This document shows positions 28,601-39,400 of a DNA stretch of 64,000 nt, piece by piece (within the stretch, counting starts at the first letter, position 1; each line of letters starts with the position of its first letter). The translations under genes were made by a program, and so were the position numbers. The notes below the pieces were generated by a model. It did no database searches, was not told the DNA's origin, and worked only from the letters and a program-made list of their open reading frames with translations. This DNA is from Verrucomicrobiia bacterium (GTDB taxonomy: Bacteria > Verrucomicrobiota > Verrucomicrobiia > Limisphaerales > JADLHS01): positions 62,001 through 126,000 of the forward strand of contig JAHCLO010000013.1 in NCBI GenBank assembly GCA_026125285.1, given 5' to 3'.

Positions 28601-31564
28601 TGGGCGGCCAGTGACGAAACCAGCCGCTCTGGCTGGACCAACATCACCTATCGTGCGGTCGCGCAAAACGTGCTCGGTCCGACGCTCTGGAACGAGTTCG
28701 TCATGGGCTTGCTCGACGGGGGCGAGTGTCTCATTGACGACTTGAGTGTGATCGAGTCGCCGGACACCGCGCCGGTCGAATTGTTGCAGAACGGATCGTT
28801 TGAATCCGGCCTGACGGCTTGGCGGGTGCGCGGCAATCATGGCCGCAGCCGGGTGATCGCGGACCCGGATAATCCGGGCAATCAGGTTCTGCATTTGGTG
28901 GCCACCGGTCCGACTGGCCACATGCACAATCATTTGGAGACCACCTTCGCCGAAGGCCGATCGGTGGTGGACGGGCGGACGTATCAGATTTCGTTCCGGG
29001 CCAAATGGCTCACTGGGAACCATCGGCTCAACACCCGGCTCTATTTCAATCGGGTCGCGCGGACCACTCCGCTGCCCATGCAGGGCGTGCGCGGCACACC
29101 TGGCGCGCCGAATTCGACTTTGGTGGCCAATGTTGGCCCGACGTTTGACGGCTTTCAACACAGCCCCGTCGTGCCGCAGGCGAATCAACCGGTCACGATC
29201 AGTGTCCATGCCAGCGACCCGCAGGGTGTGAACGCCGTGACGCTGCATTGGTCGGCTAATGGCGGGCCCTGGCAGACGACACCGATGACGCCGGGCGCGC
29301 TTGCCGCACCGCCGGGCTACGCTAATTATTCGGCCACGCTCGCCGGGCAGGCAGCCGGGACGCTGGTGCAGTTCTATGTTCAAGCCGCGGACGGCCTGGG
29401 CGCGAGCGCAGCGTTTCCCGCCGGCGGCACGAACTCCCGCGCGTTCTTAAAGGTGGACGAGGGCAAATCGCTGATGACGCAGTTACATCGCTTCAGCCTG
29501 CTCATGTCCGCCGCCGACGCCAACCTGCTCCACGCGCCGACCAACGTGATGAGCAATGAGCGGCTGGGGCTGACAGTGGTGTACAACGAGCGCGAAGTCT
29601 TTTATGATGTGGGCCTGCATCTCCAGGGCAGCCAGCGCGGTCGCAACGCTTCATCGCGCGTCGGCTTCACCCTCCGGTTCAACGAGGATCAACTGTTCCG
29701 CGGCGTGCAGCGAGGCATCAACCTCGACCGTTCCGGCGGCTACTCCGGCAATGGCGGGCGGCACGATGAAATCCTGCTCTGGCACGCGGTCAACCACGCC
29801 GGCGGGGGCTTGCTGGGTCTGGAGTGCGACCTGGTGCAGGTGTTCGCCCCGCGCAGTCAGGAGGACAGCACCGCGCTGATGCGGATGGAGGCGTTCAACA
29901 ACGATTATTTCGACAGCCAGTTCCCGAACGGCGGTGACGGGCAGCGTTACATGCTGGAGTTGATTTATTATCCCATCACGACCCTGACCGGTGATCCGCA
30001 ATCGCCGAAGCTGCCGCAACCCGATGATGTGTTGAATGTGGAAATTCAGAACCGGGGCGGTGATAAGGAGATTTACCGTTGGAATTTTGAGCAGGAGAAC
30101 CACGCTGACCTTGATGATTACAGCCAGATCGTCGCGCTCAATCAGGCCTTCAGTCTCACCGGCGCGGCGCTGGACGCGCAGACACGACAACTCATGGACG
30201 TGGATCAATGGATGCGCACGCTCGCCTTCAAGGCGTTCACCGGCGACGGGGACACCTATACCGCCGGCCTGAATCACAATTGGAAAATCTATTTCCGTCC
30301 GGGTGACGGCAAGGCGTTGGGCCTGCTTTGGGACATGGATTTCGCGTATGTGCAGCCCGTCAATAGCAGTTTCCCCGGCGGTGGTTCACCAAACACTTAC
30401 CGCATCGTCGCGCTACCGGATAACCTGCGACGCTATTACAATCACCTGCTTGATCTCGCCACGACCACGGTGAATGTCAGTCACCTTGCTCCCTGGGCGG
30501 CGCATTACGCGGGCTTGCTCGGACAGAATTGGAGCGGCGTGGTGAATTACCTGCAACAGCGGGCGGATTACATCCGGAGCCGTTTGCCGCTGACCATGCC
30601 CTTTGCCATCACCAGCAATGGCGGCAACAACTTTGCCACCACCAACAGCCAGGTGCCGCTCGCCGGCACCGCTCCCATTAGCGTCAGAGAAATCGAAGTC
30701 AACGGTGTCTCGCTACCACTGACGTGGACGAGCCTGACGAACTGGACCATGACGGTGACGCTACCCGGCTTCGTCAACCTGCTCGTGCTGCACGGTCTGG
30801 ACAACGACGGCAACCCGATCAGCAACGCCGTGGATTCCATCACGGTCACCAACCTGGGCACGTTGCCGCCCGGGCCGGTGGTCATCAACGAGTGGATGGC
30901 CGACAACGCCGGGCCGGGTGGGTTTGCTGATCCGCTGGACGGTTTGTTCCAGGACTGGTTTGAACTGTTTAACCCGAATGACGTGGCAGTGAACCTCTCT
31001 GGCTTCTATCTCACCGACATTCTGTCGCAAGCGACGAAGTGGCAAATTCCCGCCAACACCGTCATTGCCCCACACGGCTTCCTGCTGGTTTGGGCGGATA
31101 ATAATGTGAATCAAAACGGATTGGGCAGCCACGGTGATCTCCATGCCAACTTTGCCTTGAGCTTGAGTGGCGAGGCGATTGGCCTGTTTGCGCCAGACGG
31201 CACCCCGCAGCATCAGGTCGTGTTCGGCCAGCAATTCCAAAACGTGAGTCAGGGCCTTTTCCCCGACGGGAACACCAACGCCATTCACTTCATGACCAAC
31301 TGGTCGCCGCGAGCCAGCAACCGGCTCGGAGCGCCGCCCGCGCCGCAGCTTTCCGGGTTTACGCTGGCAACCAATGGAGCTGTGCAGTTCGAGTCCGAAG
31401 TTATTCCAAACCGCACCTACCGTGTGGAGTACAAGGAGGACCTGAACGCTCCATCATGGCTACCGCTGGGGGACACGCGCACGGCGAACGGTTCACGGCT
31501 GACCGTGGCCGATCCTGTCGCTGACCGACCGCAGCGGTTTTATCGAATGGTCTTGTTGCCGTAG
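25637..31564 (+). CDS. giant secreted lamin-tail domain / CotH kinase-like protein with shared tail
   Basis: 1975 residues from ATG 25637; this start gives the signal peptide MARITLLAGMFALLLFHPAL. At least four lamin-tail-like domains are recognisable by VVFNEIMYHPP...WVELHN (about 28), AFNEISS...FWVELINHG (about 535), VINEIMYHPP...WVELFNRS (about 665-880) and VINEWMADN...DWFELFNPND (about 1755). Between them are a GxDxNG...DPHY module (about 255-415) homologous to those in the preceding gene, and NG-containing jelly-roll segments. A CotH-kinase-like domain lies at about 1275-1640 (LHLQGSQRGRN, GLLWDMDFAYVQP). The end is the shared tail YRVEYKEDLNAPSW...RFYRMVLLP. CotH-family proteins can phosphorylate secreted proteins; activity here is unproven. 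It is convergent with the ceramidase-like gene, 10 bases apart. Confidence 0.87.
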   Translation: MARITLLAGMFALLLFHPALTARADSVVVFNEIMYHPPANEAVMEWVELHNQMAVNVDLSGWSITSGISYQFPEGTVIPGRGYLVIASSPVDLMAATGLTNVLGPFTGRLSNDGEQLNLRNRNQRLMDSVTYGVDGDWSAAPDDSGVSLAKRDEDLASAPAENWTISAMIGGTPGQRNFALQPYETTTTKPLMLDGTWRFDASGDDLGTAWRQPGFDDSAWASGQGLFQAGNVTTPAGDPQPVPTVFSTGMDANGSVLPPGVPDPHYQLTLSAHSTPPPPAIAATVIQNHPAWAANDPLSSWIGPVNPGTENVAAGNYHYRTSFSLDGFDAASAALTLRFGADNRLNDVLLNGVSRGISYVGFSSLSGSFTITNGFASGNNTLEFLTANDDTSANPAGFRVRMSGTARKQMTGHTPLPAGRTNYYFRMQFSLDALPQLAALQLNTVIADGAVFYLNGAEVLRWNMPLGTVTAATLAVSNVPNPVLLGPFELANSALVSGTNVLAVELHAALGGLTNVLFGAELQLTTTNMLVPPPFPIAFNEISSGTNGEFWVELINHGSNTLDLAGCTLARRGGGTSPSYVFPSQTLAPGELVQVTQATLGFGAVPGQRLFLYRPGGLSVLDAVVVKDQARGRWPDAIGRWWFPTTLTPGGSNHFVLRDEIVINEIMYHPPDLPPVPPAYGTNVLVSITNAWKYHALGQNLGTGWRAPGYDDSAWPAGPALFYNTTSVLPAPKNTELPLIDSGGTRIITWYFRAPFVWSGPSGNAELVFNSIVDDGAVYYLNGVEIHRQNMPAGTIQYSTLASAGVATPAYSGPFPVTVNNLLTGTNLLAVEVHQFTTNPIAADMAFGVQVATLGPLDPGLPVRPAPDTWVELFNRSTNAVDLTGWRLDEGIDFRFAHGTTIPVGGFLVVAKDVSYMQSNYPGLNVVGPFNNRLSRSNDRLVLKDAMNNPADEVHYFDGGRWPAMADGGGSSLELRDPMADNTRAEVWAASDETSRSGWTNITYRAVAQNVLGPTLWNEFVMGLLDGGECLIDDLSVIESPDTAPVELLQNGSFESGLTAWRVRGNHGRSRVIADPDNPGNQVLHLVATGPTGHMHNHLETTFAEGRSVVDGRTYQISFRAKWLTGNHRLNTRLYFNRVARTTPLPMQGVRGTPGAPNSTLVANVGPTFDGFQHSPVVPQANQPVTISVHASDPQGVNAVTLHWSANGGPWQTTPMTPGALAAPPGYANYSATLAGQAAGTLVQFYVQAADGLGASAAFPAGGTNSRAFLKVDEGKSLMTQLHRFSLLMSAADANLLHAPTNVMSNERLGLTVVYNEREVFYDVGLHLQGSQRGRNASSRVGFTLRFNEDQLFRGVQRGINLDRSGGYSGNGGRHDEILLWHAVNHAGGGLLGLECDLVQVFAPRSQEDSTALMRMEAFNNDYFDSQFPNGGDGQRYMLELIYYPITTLTGDPQSPKLPQPDDVLNVEIQNRGGDKEIYRWNFEQENHADLDDYSQIVALNQAFSLTGAALDAQTRQLMDVDQWMRTLAFKAFTGDGDTYTAGLNHNWKIYFRPGDGKALGLLWDMDFAYVQPVNSSFPGGGSPNTYRIVALPDNLRRYYNHLLDLATTTVNVSHLAPWAAHYAGLLGQNWSGVVNYLQQRADYIRSRLPLTMPFAITSNGGNNFATTNSQVPLAGTAPISVREIEVNGVSLPLTWTSLTNWTMTVTLPGFVNLLVLHGLDNDGNPISNAVDSITVTNLGTLPPGPVVINEWMADNAGPGGFADPLDGLFQDWFELFNPNDVAVNLSGFYLTDILSQATKWQIPANTVIAPHGFLLVWADNNVNQNGLGSHGDLHANFALSLSGEAIGLFAPDGTPQHQVVFGQQFQNVSQGLFPDGNTNAIHFMTNWSPRASNRLGAPPAPQLSGFTLATNGAVQFESEVIPNRTYRVEYKEDLNAPSWLPLGDTRTANGSRLTVADPVADRPQRFYRMVLLP

Positions 31565-31574
31565 CGCGAACCGC

Positions 31575-33092
31575 TCATTTGCCGGATTGCTCGACCGTCA
31601 CTTCGCGGCAGAGTTCCGCCAGCGCGGCATGGATGATCCGCCCGGCATCGGGCCCGCAGGAGTTGACTTCACCATAGACGCCATTGGAAACGTAGAGGAA
31701 CGGCGGTTTGACATCCCATTCGCTCTTGGGAATGAGATAACCCAGTTCATCGTTGGCCAGCCCGAACACAAACTTCAGCCGACCTGGCATCAACTCGCGC
31801 AGTGGCGGCACTTCCACCGGCTCGATGTCGAAATCCGCGCCCGGCGGAGTTTCGATCCCGCCATTGATGATTTCGGGATAAATCTCGCCCGGCACACAGG
31901 CAATGCTGGCCTCGCCAATCGTCAGCAGCGCCACTTCGGTGCGCATTCGTTTCCACCGCACGTGCCCACGGTCAATCACTCCGAGGTAGGCCGCCGCCAG
32001 GAAGAGGTTGTTCTCGATGGGCATTTCGATGGTGCGTGCCCGTATTCCAATCGGTGCGAAATCATACCGCGCGACATTCGGCTCGTGCAGCGCTGGCAGC
32101 AGGCGCGCGGCAAGTTGATGGCCGACGGCGCGCGATTTTTCGTGGGACGGAATCTTATACTCATGCTGCAAATAAGGATCGCGCACCGTCACACTCGGAT
32201 GCGTGGTCATCAAGCCGCCGACCGCGCCGTTGACGTAAACGTGGATGCCACCCAGACCGGCGGCCAGTTCCCGGCCTTGGTGGTGGACACCGCGTTCGAG
32301 TGCGTCACGCAGAAAACCGCAGAAATCCGCCGTCAGTTCGGTGTTCTGGCTCCACGGTGTCTCAGGGTGGTTTGCCCATCCGACAATGGTGCCGAGGGTG
32401 CTCGCATCGGTGACGCGGCTGAAGTGCATCACGCGAACATCCGGATCGAAAACTATTGGTTTGCGGGTGTCCGCCACCAAGCCGTCCGTGGGCATGGAAA
32501 GTTCGTGATAAGCCACGCGCGCGGGTTGCAGCGCGGCTACCGCGTCGCCCAACGCTTTCACGGCCGCGGCGATGACCTGTTCACGATACACTGGGTCCAC
32601 ACCTGAGCGAAGGGGATGCGGCCCCCACAATCCCATCAGGTCGGGCGTGGAATGGTTATGCGTCGAGGAGACAACCACATAGTTGAGTTTCCATGCTTCC
32701 GCGCAAGCCCGCCGCACCGCCACGACGTCATCGTGGAAAAATCCAATGGCATCCAGGGCTACGATTCCCAGCCGGGCGTGGCCGTCATCCACCACACACG
32801 CAATGGCCCAGAGATCATCGTGAATTCCAGTGGCGGCCCGTTTCTGCCCAAAGCCGGCGATCCAGACCGGTCGCTTGGGGTCGGCAAGGTCGGGATTGAT
32901 CTTGACGCGCCCGAAACCGACCTGCAAAGGGCGGGGGTCGGCCTGTGATTCAGCGGCGTCAATCTTCAGGTCAAGCTGATAACCCGGGACGCGGTCACGG
33001 AAGGCATAAATACCGCGGGCAACCAGCGCCACGACCAGCAATAGGAACAAAACGGCCGCCCACCGAAGCAGCCGGCCCAGGAATCTTTTCAT
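31575..33092 (-). CDS. membrane-anchored neutral/alkaline ceramidase-like hydrolase
   Basis: 505 residues from ATG 33092; longer frames lack protein character. One N-terminal membrane anchor (LLRWAAVLFLLLVVALVARG, about 8-27) puts the enzyme in the periplasm or on the surface. The body matches the N-terminal catalytic part of neutral ceramidases: VGFGRVKINPDL, then DLWAIACVVDD, then the zinc-site-like VVVSSTHNHSTPDLMG. GTIVGWANHPETPW and VNGAVGGLMTTHPS follow. It is shorter than full ceramidases and seems to lack the C-terminal Ig-like domain. It may hydrolyse N-acyl sphingolipids or another amide; the substrate is inferred from family only. Confidence 0.8.
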   Translation of the reverse strand: MKRFLGRLLRWAAVLFLLLVVALVARGIYAFRDRVPGYQLDLKIDAAESQADPRPLQVGFGRVKINPDLADPKRPVWIAGFGQKRAATGIHDDLWAIACVVDDGHARLGIVALDAIGFFHDDVVAVRRACAEAWKLNYVVVSSTHNHSTPDLMGLWGPHPLRSGVDPVYREQVIAAAVKALGDAVAALQPARVAYHELSMPTDGLVADTRKPIVFDPDVRVMHFSRVTDASTLGTIVGWANHPETPWSQNTELTADFCGFLRDALERGVHHQGRELAAGLGGIHVYVNGAVGGLMTTHPSVTVRDPYLQHEYKIPSHEKSRAVGHQLAARLLPALHEPNVARYDFAPIGIRARTIEMPIENNLFLAAAYLGVIDRGHVRWKRMRTEVALLTIGEASIACVPGEIYPEIINGGIETPPGADFDIEPVEVPPLRELMPGRLKFVFGLANDELGYLIPKSEWDVKPPFLYVSNGVYGEVNSCGPDAGRIIHAALAELCREVTVEQSGK

Positions 33093-33366
33093 TGTATGAT
33101 CATTTCGCCCGCCAGCCTGGCGGGAAATGGCGATGTTGGGCGTCTGCACCTTGGGTGTCAAAGCATACTGTCCGGTCATACTGTCCGGACGACGATATCG
33201 CCAGTCTTGGTTATCAGGGCAGTACGAAGGCTGGGACTTCTGCGTGCCGCCCCGACCGTTGTCCGGTGCGACCGTAACGCACAGAAGTTCCCGCGTCCCA
33301 CCATTCGATCCTCCACAACGGAGTGGCGACCGATGTCCGCGCTGCCAACCCCGACTGGCAGGATAA
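33093..33366. other. divergent intergenic region rich in short inverted and direct repeats
   Basis: Between the ceramidase-like gene and uvrA. At 33108-33124 there is a perfect 8-bp inverted repeat CCCGCCAG/CTGGCGGG with a one-base centre. At about 33168-33193 a 13-base unit CATACTGTCCGG(T/A) is repeated in tandem and partly self-complementary. No gene is recognised, and no LexA-type box (CTG...CAG or GAAC...GTTC) was seen. Confidence 0.4.
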
Positions 33367-33394
33367 TTGACAACTGCTTCCCCTGCTCTACTTT
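33367..33394 (+). promoter_or_regulatory. candidate promoter of uvrA, near-leaderless
   Basis: A perfect -35 TTGACA, a 16-base spacer, then TACTTT (4/6). The -10 ends only nine bases before the ATG at 33404, so the transcript would be leaderless or almost so, consistent with the absence of a Shine-Dalgarno sequence. Confidence 0.5.
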
Positions 33395-33403
33395 CGGCCC
33401 GCG

Positions 33404-36400
33404 ATGCCAGAATCACGTTCCAACGCCGTCATCCGTCTGCGCGGAGTGCGGCACAACAATCTTAAGAACTTCGATCTCGATCTGCCGCTGCACCGGCTCA
33501 TCGTTATCACGGGCTTGAGCGGTTCCGGTAAAAGTTCGCTGGCTTTCGACACACTCTACGCCGAAGGGCAAAGGCGCTACATCGAGACTTTCTCGCCTTA
33601 CGCGCGGCAGTTCTTCGACCGGATGGACAAACCGCAAGTGGACAGCATTGAAGGCATCCCGCCGGCCATCGCCATTGAACAGCGGAACACCGTCCGCACC
33701 ACCCGCTCGACTGTCGGCACGATGACGGAGATTTGCGATCACATGAAAGTGCTCTGGCCGCACCTGGCGCAACTGCACTGTCGCGGCTGCGGCCAACCCG
33801 TGCGGAAGGACTCACCGCAAAGCGTGTGGGGAACCATCCTGAAATCCGAATTCCGAAATTCGAAATCCGAGCTTCTCATCACCTTCGATGTCCCGCTCTC
33901 GGAAAAACTCCCACTGGCCGAATCACTCGCGCTGGTTGCCAAACAGGGCTACCAGCGCCTGTTGCTGAACGGAAACCTCATCCGCCTCGAGGACGCGCTC
34001 AACCATTCCGCACTCCGCTCCCCGTGCTCCATGCTCGCTGTGGTCCAGGATCGCCTCAAGCTCACACCCGCCGCCCGCCCCCGTTTCGTCGAAGCCTGCG
34101 AACAAGCCTACCACTTCGGCAAAGGCAAGCTGGCGATTTGGGAAATCCATCCGCCTTCCTCCATCCTCCATCCTCGCCTGTTCTCCAACCTTCTGCACTG
34201 CGCGCATTGTAACGTCGAATACCCCGACCCCTCCCCTGCCCTGTTCAGCTTCAACCACCCCGCGGGCGCGTGCCCGGCGTGCAAGGGTTTTGGCCGAACC
34301 ATCACCATTGATTACGACCTCGCGCTTCCCGACCGCTCGCTCACCCTGGCGCAAGGCGCGGTGAAACCGTGGCGCACGGGCTTCAGCGCCGAATGCCAGA
34401 GTGATTTGAGGAAGTTCTGCAAAGCCCGCGAAGTCCCCATGGACGTGCCGTTCCGCCAGCTTTCGGCCGAGCACCAGCGCTGGATCATTGAGGGCGACAA
34501 GGATTACGGCATTGATGAAGAGCACGAATGGCCGCGCGCGTGGTATGGCGTGAAGGGCTACTTCCGCTGGCTGGAATCCAAATCCTACAAAATGCATGTC
34601 CGCGTGTTGCTTTCCCGCTACCGTGCCTACGCCAAATGCCCGGATTGCCAGGGGGCGCGGCTCAAACCGGAAGCGATGCTTTACCTGCTGAGGATGGAGG
34701 AGAGTGGTTTGAACAGGGGACGTGACACCGGCGTGCGTCCACCTTTTTCCCGCCTCACCCTCCCCGACTTCTACGCCCTGCCCGTCCGCGACGCGCTCGC
34801 GCTGATTGACTCCTTGGAACACTCCCGGCTTCGGGTTCGCGGCCCTCGTCAGCAGCCCAGTGACCCCATCACTCACGCGTTGTCCGAAGTCCGTGCCCGC
34901 CTCGGCTACCTCGACGAAGTCGGCCTCGGCTACCTCACGCTCGACCGGCCAACGCGCACGTTGAGCGGCGGCGAAACAGAACGCGTCAATCTCACCACCT
35001 GTCTCGGCACGCGGCTGGTAAACACGCTGTTCGTCCTCGACGAACCCAGCGTCGGCCTGCATCCACGCGACACCGATCGCCTGGTGCGCATCCTCGAGAA
35101 ACTCCGCGACACTGGAAACACCGTCGTCGTCGTCGAACACGAGGCCAGCGTCATCCGCGCGGCGGATCAAATCGTGGACATTGGCCCGGGCCACGGTGCG
35201 ACCGGTGGCGAAGTTGTGTTCCAAGGCCCGTTGTCTGAATTGTTGAAATCGCCGCGCTCCCTCACCGGCCAATACCTAAGCGGACGGCAGCGGATTCAAC
35301 TGCCCAAGCGACGGCCCGTAGCCGACGATCTAAGGAGGCGGAATCGCGCAACAACTCAAAGCGAAATCCGCCTCCTCACGGCGGCGGCTACATTGCGCAT
35401 CGAGAATGCCACCCGCCACAATCTGAACAACGTCTCGGTGGCGATCCCGCTGAACCGCCTCGTTGCGATTACCGGCGTCAGCGGATCGGGCAAATCCACA
35501 CTCGTGCGCGACGTGCTCCTGCCCGCCCTGTCCGAACGGCTGAAGGGCGCTACCGTCACACGCCGTCCGACCGACCTGGAGTCTGACGACAGCTCGACCG
35601 ACGAGAATTCCTCACGCCTCACGCATCACCCATCACGCATTACCGGCTACGAATCCCTCGGCCAGGTCGTCCTCGTGGACCAATCCGCCCTCGGCAAGAC
35701 CCCGCGCTCCAATCCCGCCGTTTACATCGGCGCGTTCGACGACATTCGCGAAGTCTTCGCGCAATCCGAAGTCGCGAAACAACGCGGTCTCAACGCCAGC
35801 GCGTTCAGCTTCAACTCCGCCGCAGGTCAGTGCGAAAAGTGCCGCGGTGCCGGGTTCGAAAAGATTGAGATGCAATTCCTCAGCGACATTTTCATCCGCT
35901 GCCCGGACTGCAATGGCCGTCGCTATCGCCAACACATTCTGGAAGTAAAAATAAGTAGCCAGCGAGGTAACGAGGTGGAAGTCACAAAATCCGTCCCAAA
36001 CCGCCTGCTCACGTCGGCGGCTACGATAGAGTGGAGCATCGGCGACCTGCTCGAAGCCACGGTGGACGAGGTGATTGAGTTTCTTTCCGGCTTCACGGAT
36101 TCCAATTCCGCCCTACGCGCCGTCGCCAGCCTGAAACTCTTGCAGGAAGTCGGCCTCGGATACCTGCGTCTCGGCCAGCCCATCAATACCCTCTCCGGCG
36201 GCGAGAGCCAGCGCCTCAAACTCGTGCGCCATTTGGCCGAGGTAACTCAATGCCCTGTAACAGCGGACGTGGGTCCGCTCACATCAAACAGCCGCCCGAG
36301 TCAGAGCCGCCTCACGTCGGCTGCTACATTGTTCTTGTTCGACGAGCCCACCACTGGCCTGCACTTTGACGACGTGCGCGTGTTGCTGCAGGTCTTCCAG

Positions 36401-39400
36401 CGACTCGTGGATGCCGGCCATTCGGTCATTGTCATCGAACACAACCTTGACGTCATCAAATGCGCCGATTGGGTGATTGATCTCGGCCCGGAAGCCGGCG
36501 ATGGCGGCGGAAAGATTGTCGCGTGCGGCACGCCAGAGGAGGTCGCCGCTTGCCCGGCAAGCCACACGGGCAGCTTCTTGCAAGCCGTATTTCGTGATGA
36601 GGAACACAGGAAGAAGGCGGAAGGAAGGAGACCGCCAACGCGCACAAAACCGATTCCGTCTTCCATTCTTCGTTCGCCGTCCGCCATTGCCATAAGCGGC
36701 GCCCGCGAGCATAACCTCAAGAATCTCTCCCTCGAAGTCCCGCGGGACCGGTTCGTCGTCATCACCGGTGTCAGCGGTTCGGGTAAGAGTACGCTCGCGT
36801 TTGATCTGCTGTTCAACGAGGGCCAGCGGCGGTTCTTGGACTCGATGAACCTTTATGCGCGACAGTTCGTGGAGCAAATGGCGCGACCGGACGTAGATTT
36901 GATCACGGGTATTCCACCCACGGTCAGCATCGAGCAACGCACCACGCGCGGCGGTGGCAAAAGCACGGTGGCGACCGTCACCGAGATTTATCACTTCATT
37001 CGTCTGCTCTTTGCGCGACTCGGCACACAGTACTGTCCCGACTGCCAGTTGCCCGTCGAACCCCAGACGCGCGACGAACTCGCCCGACATCTGCAGGCCG
37101 AACTCAAACGCCGGGGCGACTTGCTGCTGCTCGCGCCCGTCGTGAAGAACCGGAAAGGCTTCCATTCGGACGTCGCGGAGTGGGCGTTCAAGAGTGGCTA
37201 CAAAGAAATCCGCGCGGACGGAAAGATGTACGACACCAGCAAGCCGTTCCGGCTCGATCGGTTCAAGGAACATGATGTTGAGATTGTCGTGGGCGTGGCA
37301 CAGTCAGGCAGGGCGCGCAGTCCTCTGCGCGCCGCCACTGCGACGGGAACCGCCGGCGCGCACCGAGTGACGCGCCCTACCAGCCTCACTGAAATCGTGG
37401 ATACAGCCCTCAAACTCGGCAACGGCACGCTCTACGCCCTCGACCATCGCAGGCAACTCTCCGTCCACTCCACCGAACGCGCCTGCCCTGGCTGCGGCAA
37501 ATCTTTCGCCCCGCTCGATCCCAAGAACTTCTCCTACAACTCCGCGCAGGGCTGGTGTCCCAAGTGCCGCGGCTTCGGCGAGCTGTTCTACCTGCCCGAT
37601 GTCGAACGCGGCGCGAATGCCGATTCAATAGAGGAAAGCTGGTGGGGCTGGGCGCAGGAACGCGAGGTTTGTCCCGAGTGCCACGGCGCCCGGCTGAATC
37701 CCGTGGCTCGGGCAGTGCGGCTAAACGCCGGACACACGCCGCGCCCGTCACCAGCTTCGGCTAAAGGAGTCAGAGCCAGACGCGATGCCTGTCCGACGAT
37801 AAACGCCTTCTCCGCGCTGGACGTCGAGGCGGCGCTTGCGTTTGTCCGCCAATTGAAATTCACCGGACGCGCGGCAGACATCGCCCGCGACATCCTCCCG
37901 GAAATTCGCGAGCGCTTGAAGTTCCTCAACGAAGTCGGCCTCGGCTACCTCCAACTTGGACGCGGCATGCCGACGCTTTCGGGGGGGGAAGCCCAGCGTA
38001 TCCGGCTCGCCGCGCAACTGGGTTCGAACTTGAGCGGCGTGCTGTACGTCCTCGACGAACCAACCATCGGCCTGCACGCGCGCGACAATGAACAATTACT
38101 CGACGTGCTCCAGAAACTCCGCCGTCGCGGCAATTCCGTGGTCGTCGTCGAGCACGATGAGGACACGATGCGCCGCGCGGATCACGTCATTGATCTTGGT
38201 CCGGGCGCGGGTGTGCATGGTGGACAGGTGGTGGCCAGCGGCACATTGGCCGAACTGGCCAAGCATCCTGAATCTGTCACCGGTCAGTGCCTCCGGACCG
38301 AAAAGAAATTTCCGGCGCGCGGGGAACGGCGGGTTTCCGCCGTAGCCGCCGAGGTGAGGAGGCGGAAGGTCACGAGCACAAAACCGGCCGACCACGTCCT
38401 CACGTCGGCGGCTACGCACGGACGGCTCACGCTACGAGGCGCGGCATTGAACAACCTCAAGAATCTCACAGTGACTTTTCCTCTGGGCCGGCTTGTGCTT
38501 GTAACGGGCGTGAGCGGTTCGGGCAAGAGCACGTTGGTCCGGGAGTGTTTGTTGCCGGAATTGCAGGCGGCACTCAAGGCGGGGCGGGCGTCCGCGCGAG
38601 CCGCCGCCTCGAAACCACCCCAAGGCTCGCGCGGACGCTCGCTCCACCTTTCCGGCTTTGAATCCTTGAAGGCAGTTTATGAAGTGGACCAATCGCCCAT
38701 CGGGCGGACGCCACGCTCGATTCCCGCGACCTACGTGGGATTCTTCGACGACATCCGCGCCTTGTTCGCGCAAGTGCCGGAAGCGCGGATGCGCGGTTAC
38801 TCTGCCAGCCGGTTTTCCTTCAACAGCGCGCAAGGCCGTTGTCCGGAATGTGAAGGGGCCGGCCAGATCAAACTGGAGATGAACTTCCTGCCGCCGGCCT
38901 TTGTGCGTTGCGAAACCTGCGAGGGAACGCGGTTCAATCGCGAGACACTCGACATCGCCTACGGCGGGAAGAACATCGCGCAGGTGCTGGACCTTTCCGT
39001 GGAGGAAGCCCTCGCGTTCTTTGCCAGCGTGCCGAAGATCAAACGCGCGCTTGAAGCCTTGCACGACACCGGGCTGGATTATCTCAAGCTCGGTCAACAA
39101 AGCCCGACCCTGAGCGGCGGGGAAGCGCAACGCGTGAAACTCGTCACGCATTTGCTGACCGGATTAAAGCCCGCCCCCGCCGCAAGCCTCACGCCGCACG
39201 CCGCACGCAACACCAATCTCTTCATTCTGGAAGAACCCACCATCGGCCTGCATATCGCCGACGTGCGCCGGCTCGTGGAAGTCTTGCAGCGCCTGGTGGA
39301 CGCCGGCCATTCGGTGATTGTGATCGAGCATAACCTGGATTTGATCGCCGAGGCGGATTGGGTGATTGACCTCGGCCCGGAAGGTGGCGAGGGCGGTGGC

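Noticed and set aside
31575-33416. Longer ceramidase start at 33416
   Set aside because: The extra 108 codons run through intergenic repeats and cross the uvrA promoter; the ATG at 33092 begins with a clean membrane anchor.
33923-35272. 449-codon frame antisense to uvrA
   Set aside because: Composition typical of an antisense shadow; it crosses the UvrA zinc and signature motifs.
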